A DNA stretch of 64,000 nucleotides from Girardinichthys multiradiatus (Eukaryota > Chordata > Actinopteri > Cyprinodontiformes > Goodeidae): positions 46,859,914 to 46,923,913 of the forward strand of contig NC_061799.1 in NCBI RefSeq assembly GCF_021462225.1, in the 5' to 3' direction. The notes under the pieces were generated by a model. It was not told where the DNA came from and did not search any database. It saw only the letters and a program-made list of their open reading frames with translations. The position numbers were made by a program, and so were the translations under genes. Of the stretch, positions 21,100-32,649 are shown piece after piece (the stretch's first letter is position 1; each line of letters starts with the position of its first letter).

Positions 21100-22930
21100 C
21101 TTACTGACATTCAAATCACAGATTCATATAGAAATGGATCTGGATACAGGTCAGAAAAGTGGTGAGTCTCATCCTCATCATCTTCATCATCCTGATGTTT
21201 AAGTAACAGATAGAGTTGTGTAACTCTGTCTTCCAGGAGAAATAGCTGTGGTGATGAAGATGGTTAAGAAGAGAACGAAGGCAGGTAATACAACAACATC
21301 CACACAATGTCAAAATTGCAGCAAACACTGCAAAGGAAATGATTACTGATGATACTAAAATGTTATACTTCCCAAACACATCCAGCCAGGAGTCCCACAT
21401 CGAGGTATCTACTCCAGAATGCTTCTTCATTTTGCCTTTTAAAGATCTCAAACCTTCTATGGCTTTAGTGAGGCTGCTATCAGCAGCAGTGTTGTTAGGT
21501 ATAAATGTGCAACATTTTTCTCCAAAAATGGCACAAACTTCTCCTTTTTCAGCTAACAACATGTCCAAAGCAATTCTATTCTTGAATGTCATCAGGGAAG
21601 TTGAAGCCAATTAGTCATGGACAGTTTCAAACCCGCTTTGTGTCCAATTTCCTAGTTTTTGAACATTATAATGGATATAGTTGATCCTGTCTACGTTTCT
21701 GTTCATCGTACATCACCAACAGATACTTGATTCAAATCCTGCAGCTACTTGATCAGTTAATTTATATTCATCTATAGCATCTATGTACGTAGAGTCTCCC
21801 TCAGTCTGCCAAGCTGCTTCTCTGCACTTTCTATCACACCAATCATGTGGTTTACACTAGATAGTCCATCTGTTACTTCATCTACTAACAGAGAATATAC
21901 TGAAACTGGTAACAATAAAGTAATTAGAGCACAGAGTCCTGTTACATTTGAAGGTAATCAATCAAACAACCTGTCATCATCACACCACCACCTAATGTCT
22001 CCTCTAGAGACTGGTTTAAAATACGTATTTACTTCTACAGTAGTAATACACCATACTGCAATGAGATTTCCCAGTTTATTCCCTCTCTCTGTCATATTTA
22101 TATATGTGTAGTGTCCAGTGGTGACCCGTTTATGGAAAACTGGTTTGTTCTTATCTGCTGTGGTTACAGGAAAAACAGAATCCCAGTGCTGACACATTTC
22201 ATTAAATTAGTTTGATTCATTATTTCCATCACACAGAGTTGTGGTATCACAGCTGGAATTATTTATAATAAAAACCTGGGACCCAAACATACAACACAAT
22301 CTCTTTTAGTCATGTTAGCTGCTTGCTCTACCATCAATAACAAGTTATTATTTGTTCCTGATACTCCTGTAATAACCTGGAACCAGTCATCTGTGGTTAA
22401 GTTTCCTAACATAATTTTTACTCTCTTGCTTTGTAACCTGGATTACATTATCAGCTTTATGGAACTTAAACAACTTCTTTTAATAACTAGCATAAGCAGT
22501 GGTGCACCACTCTGGTGTCCAATTATTTCCTTCATCAGCTACCATCATGGACCATGAGGTGTCTCTTCTATCATTAGTTAAATACCATTTATAACTTCTA
22601 TAATCCTGTCCTTTCCTTCCTCATTTGGTCAAGCTAATGAGTGGATCAGCTACTTGTTTCATATGACTCATAGCAGGTGTTACTACATTCTGATTCATCT
22701 TGACTGGTTCCCAGAAATACCAGAAAAATAAGAAAATCAATATGAGAAAAAATATAAATACCCAACAATGGAAAGCATTGTTCATCCATCTAAAAGTCAT
22801 TTTGGCTGAAATTTTAACTCCTCTAAATGGTTCCAGTGTCTTAATTGTCTTCACTGACTTTCGGGTCTCTCCAGCCTCTAAATGTCTGGGTCCACCCTAT
22901 TATCAGACTATAAATCACTTCCCCTGATGG
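21100..22930 (-). pseudogene. Endogenous retrovirus env remnant
   Basis: Old copy of a retroviral envelope gene on the minus strand, in several frames. The transmembrane subunit (21116-21610) shows the CX6CC motif (CAIFGEKCC, near 21525) just after an immunosuppressive-domain-like helix, then a long hydrophobic anchor (near 21330) ending in a Cys-rich membrane-proximal stretch. Farther upstream are surface-subunit pieces with N-linked sites and, at 22621-22854, an N-terminal leader with one strong hydrophobic segment. Frames are broken by stops and shifts. CX6CC places it with gammaretrovirus-like envelopes. It is not expected to make a protein. Confidence 0.85.
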
Positions 22931-23570
22931 AGCTTTCAACCAAAATGATCTTTTTACAATGTGTAAGGTGAATCCAGGTTGATCTCTCAGCTATTTTTAC
23001 TGCTGTAGGAGTGGTTAATAATACCTAATATGGATCCTCTCACTTAGGTGAAATACCAATGTTTCTTCTTTACACTCCTTATTAACACCCAGTCTCCTGG
23101 TTTCACTAGTTGATTTTTCTGCTGGGAAATAGAACATTCCTCATTAGTTTAAATTTATTTCTGTTACTTTTCTAACATACTCCTCATATAATCAACTAGG
23201 TTAGCTTCTTCATCTAACTCTCACTGATTTTAAACTGTGGTAGTCTGTATGGTCTTCCACATAACGTTTCATAGGGTGTTAACCCTGAGGTGCTTGTAAT
23301 GTTTAGTTGGAAATAGTTCTATCCATTTAGAAAATGCATCTATAATGACTAAACAGAACTTTTTCCCTTCACTGTGATTTAACTCAATAAAATCCATATG
23401 AATTGTTTGGAAAGGGTATTTTGGTTTTGGAAATTGTCCCCTTCGTGGTCTTAAATTCCCTTGAGGATTATGTTTTGCACGTTAAACATGTTTTACAAAC
23501 ATTTTTTGAATAAGAATTAAATCCATATGTTATATAATATTAATATATCTGTCCTACTATTCCTCCCTGT
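22930..23570 (-). pseudogene. Endogenous retrovirus pol: integrase remnant
   Basis: Minus-strand frames contain an integrase core start (HMDFIEL, the first catalytic Asp, near 23395; LVIIDAFSKW, the second Asp, near 23355) and a C-terminal domain with LTTPTAVKI (near 23015). The segment between the second Asp and the C-terminal domain is shortened and frameshifted, so the third catalytic residue is not identifiable. It lies directly upstream of env, in the usual pol-env order. Confidence 0.75.
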
Positions 23571-23781
23571 TGAGACATTATGAAACACGATGGCTCAATA
23601 TTGCTGCCCATTTATAAAGGTTCTTTGGTAGGACAGGTTTATTATCTGGTCATATATAGATTTCATCTTTTAATGCAGCTCCATGTTTTTTCCACATTTC
23701 TATCTCCTGTGGTGGACTTTATTGTTGCATTTCTTTTAACACAATATTGTCTATATTATGTTGTTTTTCCATTACTAATAT

Positions 23782-24252
23782 TTAGATTTTTCCAGCTGCA
23801 GCTGCTTTTGCTGTCTTATCTGCAAATGCATTCCCTTTTATGACATCACTTGTGCCAGAAGTGTGAGCTGCACATTTACAGACTGCTATTTTTCTAGGGA
23901 GGTGTACTGATTTTAACAAGTTTTTTAACAAATCAGCATGTGTTACTGGTTTCCTAGTAGATGTTATCATGCCCCTATTTTTCCAATATTGAGCAAATGT
24001 ATGCACTGTTCCAAATGCATATTGACTATCAGTATAAATAGTAACTTCTTCATCTGCAAATAGTTTGCAGGCTTCGGTTAGCGCAATTAACTCTGCAGCT
24101 TGTGCAGAATAATGTGAAGGTAATTGCTCTGCTTTTAACACTGTATCTTTTGTCACTACTGCATATCCTGTTTGTGTCTTCCCTCTCTCATCTTTTCTGA
24201 AGGAACCATCTACATAAACTATTTTGCCCTGTACCAGAGGTTGATCCCGCAA
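23782..24252 (-). pseudogene. Endogenous retrovirus pol: RNase H domain
   Basis: An open minus-strand stretch of about 157 codons shows the RNase H core: YVDGSF (first catalytic Asp, near 24215), AELIAL (Glu, near 24090) and YTDSQYAF (Asp, near 24030), followed by HTSGTSDVIKGNAFAD with the His-rich end and last Asp. The catalytic residues all look preserved, making this the best-kept part of the provirus. The surrounding pol is broken. Confidence 0.88.
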
Positions 24253-24289
24253 ATCACTTCTAGTTTTTGCTTCTTTTTCTGCTAATTCT

Positions 24290-25090
24290 TGACAATCATG
24301 TTGATTCCATCTTCAGGTGTGGGTAACAATGTTGCTGAGTTTAAAGTGGTGCACCTTTCTATAGTTAAATGTGGTTGTCACAGTAAGGTTGACATGCAGG
24401 ACAAATGTCTAGCAGGTGATAGAAAGGTCATATTCGTCTGCAGCAATAATGCTGAAACTGCATGGGGAACTCTTAAAGTTAAAGGGTGAAACAACACTAT
24501 TGTAGCACTGACTTCAACTGCCATTGAGGCTGCAATTACAGCTCTCACACAATATGGTTGTGCACACGCAACACTATCTAGTTTTGAAAAGAAATAGGCT
24601 ATTGTTTTCATTTTATCTCCATGTTGTTGAACCAGAACTGAAGTCATAAAATGTCCCTTGCAATCTACCATCTGAACAAACGGTTTATAATCACGAAATA
24701 ATCTCCTTGACTGAGTTCTGCTTTTCTCTTTACTACAATATGTCCTTCTGAGGTTGGAATTAATGCTAACCCCAGATGTAGTAATCCATCTCGTCCCAAT
24801 AGATTCACCGGACACTCAGGGAACATTAGAATAGATAGCTGACATGACTATCCATTGGGATCTATTATCCAAACTGGTTCAGACTCACAGACTTGTGTCA
24901 ATTTCCCACTAGCTGACCTTACTGTTATTTGCTGATCACTAAGTCTGGAATTTGGGATTGTTTCTCTACAGGTGGTCCTTCATGCTCCAGTATCACAAAG
25001 AAAAGTTATTGATTTTCCATTCAACAGTAAGGTAACTTCAGGTTTTATGCTATCTAGGGAGAGAAGGTCCTAGAAATTTAGGAGGACATC
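24290..25090 (-). pseudogene. Endogenous retrovirus pol: RT connection and protease remnants
   Basis: Minus-strand frames at 24378-24815 show the RT C-terminal/connection region ([20 protein letters not shown] near 24660, then a [11 protein letters not shown] block). Just upstream (24770-25070) is the end of a retropepsin-like region with a [15 protein letters not shown] block, joined by an apparent deletion. So most of RT, including the YXDD box, is missing. This is a clear internal deletion of the provirus. Confidence 0.7.
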
Positions 25091-25191
25091 CTGCTCCTGT
25101 GTTTTTAGTTTTCATCAGTGTCTGAGGTACTAGGAACAATTTAACTAGTTTTCTGTCCTAGTCATGCTGAATCATTATTTCTCCTCTCAGG

Positions 25192-25233
25192 ACAATCTCT
25201 GATCAGATGTCCTTCTTTCCCACAACACCAACA
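25192..25233 (-). pseudogene. Endogenous retrovirus gag zinc knuckle
   Basis: The minus strand encodes CWCCGKEGHLIRDC, a perfect CX2CX4HX4C nucleocapsid zinc knuckle. It is the only recognisable piece of gag. To its right the provirus is replaced by an L2-like tail, so matrix, capsid and the 5' LTR are absent. Confidence 0.85.
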
Positions 25234-25255
25234 CCCTGAGGTGTATTGTCTGTAA

Positions 25256-26075
25256 ACACACCCTCCATTTCTGCTACCTGTATGACCCCTTCTCTTTTCC
25301 AGTGATTATAATCAGTCTGACAGAGAGAGGTATCCCAATCCTTGTGGTTTTTAGTATAACAATGACCATCAGTGGGACCCTTTATGAGGTTCCTTGAGAC
25401 GACATTGTTGTAAATAAGCGCCGCTTAATTAAATAATCTGAACTGAAACTATCTGTGTAGTTATGCTGCTATAGGCTTAGGCTGCTGGAGGACATAATGA
25501 CCACTTTCACCCTCTTCGCTACATTCTCACACTACTCTCCAATTTTGCATTATTTGCTGTTATTTCAGTTTTTAACTTTGTTCTCTCTTTTCTCTTCCTA
25601 GAAGCTACACCTGGCCTGGCTCTGTGTCTACCTGTGACACCTTTCTGGAGAGGGGCATCATCCAAGCTTCTGCTGGCAACAACTTAATGCTCACCTTCTA
25701 CCGATGATCCACATGACCCTGTCTTTTAGTGTTTAACCCTTTCTCTCTCCTAGACATGGCTACTGACTGAGCTTCTACTGTAACTAACTCTATGTTCTCT
25801 CTTTCAGACTCTAACCTTGAAAACTGGCTCAGAGTTTATCTGTTCTTTCTTTCTAGATGAAACGACTAAAGGAGCTACATCCATTAACATTTACTTTTCC
25901 TTCCCATAGAAAGTACTCCTGGATCAGTTCTTCTTTGTTCTCTTTGTGTCTCTGCTCTGTTCTCTCAAACCTCCAGTCGGTCGTGGCAGATGGCCGCTCA
26001 CACTGAGCCTGGTTCTGGTTCTGCTGGAGGTTTCTTCCTGTTAAAAGGGAGTTTTTCCTCTCCACTGTATGGATT
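25256..26075 (+). mobile_element. L2-like LINE 3' tail (copy 2)
   Basis: Matches the tails at 61070-61900 and, in reverse, 33800-34600, including TGGCTACTGACTGAGCTTC and TTCTTCCTGTTAAAAGGGAG. It lacks RT and stops short of the usual 3' repeat end, at TCTCCACTGTATGG. It truncates the retroviral gag at its left edge. Confidence 0.82.
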
Positions 26076-26084
26076 TGAATTGAA

Positions 26085-26345
26085 TTGATGGACAGGATTT
26101 CTAGACGCAGCCAAGGGACGGAGGGGATCTGGTATGGGGAACGGTGGATTTCATCTCTTCTTCTTGCAGATGACGTGGTCCTGCTGGCCCCCTCTAACCT
26201 GGCCTGGGAACGCCTTGGGCTCCCCCTGGAGGAGCTGGAGTAGGTGTATAGGAAGAGGGACGTCTGGGTGTCTCTGGTGAGTCTGGTGAGTCTGCTGCCC
26301 CCGCGACCCGGTCCCGGATAAAGCGGAAGACGACGAGTACGAAAT
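26085..26345 (+). mobile_element. APE-type LINE 3' end, internally deleted
   Basis: The + strand reads DRISRRSQ, then ADDVVLLAPSN (the RT catalytic ADD box, near 26165), then jumps to the extreme C-terminal ERLGLPLEELE and LLPPRPGPG. It is the same family as the LINE at 52.0-54.3 kb. The region between the ADD box and the C-terminus is deleted. Confidence 0.8.
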
Positions 26346-26539
26346 ATTAAATAATATATTCATATTCATAATTCACAAGCATTACCAACAATTCACAACA
26401 AGTACCAACAGAAATGACCAACAGCAGCTTTTGGTTACTGGTGGTTTGTGTGTTTCTGTTTAAAGTTTAAAGGTCAGAAGGTCAGGAATACTTGACATGG
26501 AATCTGTATAAAATTAACTGTATTTCTCTATATGAACTG

Positions 26540-26632
26540 GAAATTGTTTGGTTATTTGTTTTCTAAAGTGACTTGAGACGATACTGGTGTTAATTGGTGC
26601 TTTATAAATAAACTGAACTGAATTTAATTTAT
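26540..26632 (+). repeat. Short LINE/SINE-like 3' tail
   Basis: TGACTTGAGACGATACTGG, then TGGTGCTTTATAAATAAACTG and AATTTAATTT, resemble the 3' ends of the fish L2-like families. Confidence 0.55.
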
Positions 26633-26645
26633 TTCCAACAGAAAG

Positions 26646-26787
26646 CAGAAGAAGCTGAGAACCTGTTAACCAGGAGGAAGAGGAGTTGAGAGGTTCAGGG
26701 AGGAGCTGAGATGTTACTGAACTCTAGAAGAAACTCAAACTTCCTCATTCAACACAGTTCAACACATAAACATCAACTCTGCTCAAC
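26646..26787 (+). promoter_or_regulatory. Conserved V-gene upstream block of Va-5
   Basis: 142 bp with one base difference from the block before Va-1. The match continues through most of the leader exon and ends at the intron. Confidence 0.65.
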
Positions 26788-27237
26788 ATGAACTATTATG
26801 GACTTTCTCTGCTCATCGCCTCACTTCTAACAGGTCAGGGTCTGTCTTTTTATTTAAATGACAAATTTCAAAGTTTTATAAGTGTAAATTTATTTTCAGT
26901 GCTTTACTGAAAATAACAAAATTGTCTTTCTTGTAGGAGTTACTTGTCAACATCTCACTACACTTCAGAATGAAGAGTTCAGTTTGGAAGGCAGCTCAGT
27001 TACTCTGTTCTACAAATACTCCAAACAAGCAGCTGGGGATGATTATTTCTTCTGGTACCGCCAATATCCAGGAAAACCTCCAGCGTTCCTGATCTCTCAT
27101 TTAGGGACAGGAGCAGAAACATCTCAGCCAGTTCCTGGTCTGACCTTTAAAGTTAGAGATGATAAAACTCACTTGGACCTGCTGATCTCCTCTGCTGCAG
27201 TGACAGATTCTGCTGTGTACTACTGTGCTGTGAAGCC
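26788..27237 (+). CDS. T-cell receptor alpha/delta V segment Va-5
   Basis: Exon 1 (26788-26833) encodes MNYYGLSLLIASLLT, with donor CAG/GTCAGG. The 103-bp intron ends CTTGTAG at 26936. Exon 2 is 26937-27237. Mature start is TCQHLTTLQNEEFS. FR1 has EGSSVTLFYKYSKQ, again with Tyr where the conserved cysteine is expected. FR2 is FFWYRQYPGKPPAFL and FR3 ends [17 protein letters not shown]. The frame is open, with leader, splice sites and RSS present, so it is potentially functional. It belongs with Va-1 and Va-9. Confidence 0.92.
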
Positions 27238-27275
27238 CACAGTGACAGGAAACACCAGAACTCTGTACAAGAACC
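27238..27275 (+). promoter_or_regulatory. V recombination signal of Va-5
   Basis: Heptamer CACAGTG (27238-27244), a 22-nt spacer identical to Va-1, and nonamer ACAAGAACC (27267-27275). The similarity to other V 3' flanks continues only to about 27318. Confidence 0.92.
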
Positions 27276-27319
27276 TGCAATACTCCACAACATCCACTAG
27301 AGGACCTCACACACTGTTC

Positions 27320-27704
27320 TTCTACAGGTTATTAGGATTCAGACTGTTTTTATGGTGACAAAAATCAGTGAAACACGATCAAATTTACATTACATGAAGA
27401 GAGCCCTTTTTTGTGTCCTTCAATCAGTCTTTTCTTGACTTGGTCTCATAATCTGCTCTGAACTACTACTGTTACTCAGATTTATTGGTGGTGTAACAGA
27501 AGGTCTCCTGGTGTTGTGGGCTACTCTGAGGCTTCTACAGGGCTTGGGTTGTGCAAGACCAGGGGTGCATTCTGAGCTTTGGACCTTGTTGTCTATGTTG
27601 TTGCTGGGTGGTGGTTGGTGTCCTCCCTGCAGGTTGGGTTGTATCTTCTGCCTTTGTCGGGATGATCACTTAGGTATAAAAAGCAGCTTTTCACACCTCA
27701 ACCC
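27320..27704. other. Spacer, no gene seen
   Basis: No recognised gene. A G/T-rich part at 27500-27670 encodes nothing recognisable. Confidence 0.4.
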
Positions 27705-28898
27705 AATGAAGCTTTCCTTCATTGGCTCCCTGTTAAATCCAGAATAGAATTTAAAATTCTCCTCCTCACATATAAAGCCCTTAATGATCTAGATCCATCA
27801 TACATCAGAGATCTGATTGGTCCATATGTTCCTAACAGAGCACTTTGTTCTCAGACTGCAGGTTTACTGGTGGTTCCTAGAGTCTCTAGAAGTAGAATGG
27901 GAGGCAGATCCTTTAGTTATCAGGCTCCTCTCCTGTGGAACCAGCTCCCAGTTTTAGTCCGTGAGGCAGACACCCTGTCTACTTTTAAGGCTAGGCTTAA
28001 AACTTTCCTTTTTGATAAATCTTATAGTTAGAGTGGCTTAGTTTATCCTGAGTTATCTCTGTAGTTATGCTGCTATAGGCTTAGGCTGCTGGAGGACATC
28101 ATGACCACTTTCACCCTCTTCGCTACATTCTCATACTACTCTCTAATTCTGCATTATTTGCTGTTATTTCAGCTTTTAACTTTGTTCTCTCTTTTCTCTT
28201 CCTAGAAGCTACACCTGGCCTGACTCTGTATCTACCTGTGACACCTTTCTGGAGGGAGGCATCGTCCAAGCTTCTGCTGGCAACAACTTAATGCTCACCT
28301 TCTACAGATGATCCACATGGCCCTGTCTTTCAGTGTTTAACCCTTTCTCTCTCCTAGACATGGCTACTGACTGAGCTTCTACTGTAACTAACTCTATGTT
28401 CTCTCTTTCAGACTCTAACCTTGAAAACTGGCTCAGAGTTTATCTGTTCTTTCTTTCTAGATGAAACGACTAAAGGAGCTACATCCATTAACATTTACTT
28501 TTCCTTCCCATAGAAAGTACTCCTGGATCAGTGCTTCTTTGTTCTCTTTGTGTCTCTGCTCTGTTCTCTCAAACCTCCAGTCGGTCGTGGCAGATGGCCG
28601 CTCACACTGAACCTGGTTCTGGTTCTGTTGGAGGTTTCTTCCTGTTAAAAGGGAGTTTTTCCTCTCCACTGTCGCTACATGCATGCTCAGTATGAGGGAT
28701 TGCTGCAAAGTCAACACCAGTGACTGTCCACTGTCTCTACATGCTCATCCAGGAGGAGTGAATGCTGCAAGTCACTGACTGGATGCAATCTGCTGGGTTT
28801 CCTTAGATAGAAAAACTTTTTATCCAATTTGAATAAATAACTGAATCTGACTGAACTGTTCAATGGTTACGATTAATTGGAATGTATGAACCTGACTG
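27705..28898 (+). mobile_element. L2-like LINE 3' part (copy 3)
   Basis: Begins in the RT C-terminal region in the + strand (the counterpart of LASLHWLPVKSRIEFKILLL, degenerate at its start, then YKALNDL- and PLLWNQLPV-like coding through about 28025), followed by the family 3' UTR. It stops at GAACCTGACTG, where other copies continue GTTGTGAAGAACC, because a BEL/Pao LTR begins there. Confidence 0.85.
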
Positions 28899-29247
28899 CA
28901 CTGATGTAGGAGCCATAAATGAAATTGGTCTGCTTTGTAAGATGTCTAATTGTTTGGATTTGGAATTGTTGTTTATATTTTTTGTTGCTGTTTTTTAATG
29001 GGTGGGTCAACTGGAGATGGGCGGAGTTCAGGTGATTGGGCATATTAACCCACCTGCCTGAGTGTCAGGAGAGAGGAGAGGGGGTGTGTGGGCCGCTATA
29101 TTTTTTGTTGACCGCTAACAATCGAGATCTTTGAGATGTGTATTCGTTAAGTCATATTTTTGGACACGTTATTCTAAGTTGTTCATTTTTCCTTAATACC
29201 GTAATTAAAAGACATTTACTTTCGACCTTGGTGGATTCTTTTTTTCA
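28899..29247 (+). mobile_element. Probable 5' LTR of BEL/Pao retrotransposon
   Basis: This interrupts the L2-like element and precedes a BEL/Pao gag. It opens near TGATGTAGGAGCC (28902) and closes near TTTTTTTCA (29247), with a promoter-like GC-rich part and ATTAAAAGACATTTAC near the end. Exact ends are uncertain, since no primer-binding site was identified and no second LTR is in the window. Confidence 0.5.
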
Positions 29248-31320
29248 ATGAAGAGCACGTCGGACAAGGAACGGCCCAACTTTATTGGAAACCAGGTAAG
29301 CGCACCTGTGGATGAGTGCGTAAAGCTGTTCATGAACGCCAAAGGATGTGGCTTGTGCAGTGCTGGCTCCTTGTCTGCGAAGTTTGATAACCTGCTGAGA
29401 GTTGATGTGCAAATGAGCTTTCAAGGATCCTGCTGTGATGAAAATCCTTCCATCTTAAGTGACATTTTCTGCGCTGGATATGAAACTGCTGCTGTGATCA
29501 GTTTTATTGGATGACTGGTGATTGGTGGATGTTAGGATGCAACAAGCGTGATGAATGCTGATATTCAAGTCTGTAAATGAGTAAATCAAGCAATGGAAAG
29601 GTGTGAAAGAGAAATTAAACTGACTGCAAAGGCTTTGGCGAAGAAAATTTTAGAAGCTACAGGAAGAACGTAAAGTTGCTGTGAGCAAAATTAAAGATCT
29701 TATTCCTGAAATTAAATCGCTTTTGAAAACAAAAGAAAATGTTTCTTATGTGCATCTTCAGTTGAAGACTTGGATCCATTTGTGTGAAAGTGCGACATTG
29801 TCACATAACACATTGATTCCTTTACTCCCTGAGGAGGAGCAGAGCAACCAAAGTGAATGGTTTAGCAGCATAATGGAATACAGCAATAATTTAAAGGTAC
29901 TGTTAAACAATGGCTGAATGAACCTGATGAGTTGCTTCAGAATAAAATCCCTCAAGAACCTAATTTTGTTGTTGCTGATTAAATAAATGATGAATTTAAA
30001 GTGCCACAGTTAGCTGTGTCCTCAGAGAAAATGGAGGATCTGCAAAATAATAAACACCCAAGTGATAGTGTGTCAAATATGGAAAGCAGAGCAACTGCAT
30101 CACATAAATCAGCTTCAGGAGGAAAATCATCTGCTTCTTCATCAACTTCTGTACGTCTCAAAGCTGAAGCCGATTTAGCTTTAATGGTGAGACAAAAACT
30201 GTTAAAACAAAGACATCAATTAGAAGAAGAGGAACAAAACAGAAGGAACAACTCAAACTAGAAGAGGAGATTGCTGCTCATGTTGCCAAACTGAGTGGAT
30301 TAAAATCTCAAAGCTCCATATTAAGAGGAAAAGAGTCCATAACAAAGAAGACTTCAGATGGAATGAACTCTTATGTGGAAAAGGAAACAATTAAGGCTGG
30401 TTCTCTATCAGCTGACGCAAGATCCTTTGTTCGACAAATAAAACTGAAAACTACGGAAAAGGAATGTTCTGATCCAGTAGTAAGGCCTAAGGAACCTCCT
30501 GGATCACAATATTTAGCATGCCTGTAACTAATAAAAGTCATGCACCTCAGTATATTGATCAAGAAAGAACAGAAATTCAACATCAGAGGATTCTAAATAT
30601 GAATCACAGCTCAGAAAAAGACAATATGCTGGACATAATGAGGAAACACAATTAAATAACATTACTGATCCAACAACAATCCCTTTCATCTTTACCAAAA
30701 AGAGAGATTCCAGTTTTCAATGGAGATCCACTGAAGTATCCTGCATTTCTGAAAGCTTTCGAGAAAGGAGTTGAAAGCAACACAGAGAGCTACAGTGATC
30801 GCCTATATTTTCTGGAACAATACACTGCTGGTCATCCAAAGGAGTTTGAGCGGAGTTGCCAGCAACTTAATCCTGACAGAGGATACATTAAAGCAAAATC
30901 TTTATTGAGAGAAAAGTGAAAATCTTAGTGACCCTGTATTTAGAAACATCAGTGATGCTCCATCATCAACAATGAATACATGTGTGAACAAACAAGGTTC
31001 ACATCCTCATGTTAAGGTAAAAAGGAGTAGTTTTGCTACAGATGTTGCTCCACTGGAAAAAGAACAACATGTGAAAGTAAATGAACATCTTCTGACAGCA
31101 CAGAGAAAGTGTTTTTGTTGTGGAGGAGGACATGCTCTGGGATCATGTGCACAATTGGAACGAAAGACCCACAGAGAGAAGATTGTCTTCTTGATGCATC
31201 TGTTTTGGCTGCTTGTTTTTTGGACACATCAGTAAAGATTGCAGGAAACGGATAACCTGTGAAAAATGTGGGCTTAAGCATCCTACTGTATTACATATTC
31301 TGCCAAAAGAAAACTAAAAC
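29248..31320 (+). mobile_element. BEL/Pao retrotransposon gag region, degenerate
   Basis: Broken + strand frames give, in order, a charged coiled-coil (LALMVRQKLLKQRHQLEEEE near 30180), a gag core with PVFNGDPLKYPAFLKAFEKG (near 30720) and RLYFLEQYTAGHPKEFERSC (near 30805), and two zinc knuckles: CFCCGGGHALGSC (near 31110) and, after a frameshift, CFGCLFFGHISKDC (near 31200). This order is that of BEL/Pao Gag just before the protease. Pol is absent. Multiple stops show it is a fossil. Confidence 0.85.
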
Positions 31321-32126
31321 GTTTCTGATTTGATGAATGAGAAGAAGAAGGTTATCGTAGATAACACACTGGTCTCAGGTGGCTTAACAGTATGGAAGCA
31401 AATCGTTACCATATTTCAAATGAAAAAGAATTTCCAGAAATGCTTTTCTGCGTTATTTGACTCATAAAAAAAATGTGTAATTAATCATCCTATTTGAATT
31501 TTCTTCTTCATGACTGCACATTCTTTCACTTAATTAAAATGAAAAAGAAAAAGACATTTGAGATTTATTTTTCAAAATGTACCCCAGCAAATAGATACCA
31601 AAATTAAATTTAAAATGTAAAATTAAAGTACTGCCCAGAACTCGAAAACGAAAAAGCATTCCGAGCGGCGGGCGCAGAAGAGTGACGTCAGCAGCCGCTC
31701 TTCCTCAGCTCCCTGCTGACCGAGCGACCCATCTTGTTCAGTAGGGGGCGCTGTCTTCCTTATTCTTCCATTCTGCCTGGTAGTTTAGTTGGGTTGTTCT
31801 AGTATAGTAAAGAGTTTGTTAATTTAAAAATGTTTGATTTTGTTAATAAATTATTGTATTTTAAGAAATTGTGTGAATTTATTCCATGGGTGTGCTGAGT
31901 TTGACCGTTCAGTAATGTCAGAGCTTGGCTCATCTCTTTCACTATTGTCCTAATACCACGGCCTTACTGGGCTGGTATTCACCGAACAACACTTAACAGA
32001 CTGAATTATATTTAATAAAATATTTAAATATTAATATTAATACCATGTTCATAATAATAATCACAACAACACTTTGGAAATACCAGAGATACTTTAACCC
32101 TGCAAAGATTTAAAGAACTGTTAAAA
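31320..32126. other. Spacer upstream of Va-6
   Basis: No gene. At 31670-31780 a GC-richer patch with TGACGTCAGCAGCCGCTC and AGTAGGGGGCGCTGT may be a transposon edge. The V upstream block seen before Va-1, -5, -7 and -9 is absent. Confidence 0.45.
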
Positions 32127-32611
32127 CTGATACTTTACCTCTTTCTGCTTTTCTCTCACTACATAGGTGAGTGTCAGAACACAGAGAAAAGCTTTGCTCT
32201 GATTGTCTCAATGGATCTCAGTGTGATCACATGTGGACCACAGAGTGAAGAACATCTGTTGAGTCTCTTGATGTTTGAATCTCCTGCAGACTAACTGACA
32301 TGAATGACTCCTTTTACAGCCATGGGCTCCATGAACACCATCAAACAGGAACAGAGGGAACTAGTGGTTTCAGAGGGAAGAAGCACCAGTTTGAACTGTG
32401 AATATACTGGTTCTATTTACAGTATCCAGTGGTACCGACAGTACCAGAGATCCAGACCAGAGTTCCTGCTCTACATCGTTGAGGGAGGATCGATTCATCC
32501 AACTCGCTCTGATTTCTCAGCTCAGATCGACAAAACTCTGAAACGAGTAAATCTGCTGATCTCCTCTGCTGCAGTGACAGATTCTGCTGTGTACTACTGT
32601 GCTCTGCAGCC
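32127..32611 (+). pseudogene. TCR V segment Va-6, start codon lost, mosaic
   Basis: The leader exon (32127-32166, 40 nt) aligns codon for codon with that of Va-2, but the first codon is CTG instead of ATG and no upstream in-frame ATG is near. The donor is G/GTGAGT and the acceptor TTTTACAG at 32319. Exon 2 (32320-32611) is fully open: TSLNCEY (FR1 Cys present), IQWYRQYQRSRPEFLL (FR2 Trp), then [20 protein letters not shown]. The 5' two-thirds are of Va-2 type, whereas the FR3 end, RSS and 3' flank are of Va-1/5/7 type. Without an ATG it is best called a start-loss pseudogene, unless CTG initiation is used. Confidence 0.8.
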
Positions 32612-32649
32612 CACAGTGACAGGAAACACCAGAACTCTGTACAAGAACC
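32612..32649 (+). promoter_or_regulatory. V recombination signal of Va-6
   Basis: Heptamer CACAGTG (32612-32618), a 22-nt spacer identical to Va-1, and nonamer ACAAGAACC (32641-32649). Confidence 0.92.

Noticed and set aside
21116..22854. A domesticated env gene (syncytin-like)
   Set aside because: The env reading frame is broken in several places and sits in proviral context with pol and LTR, so it looks like ordinary proviral decay.
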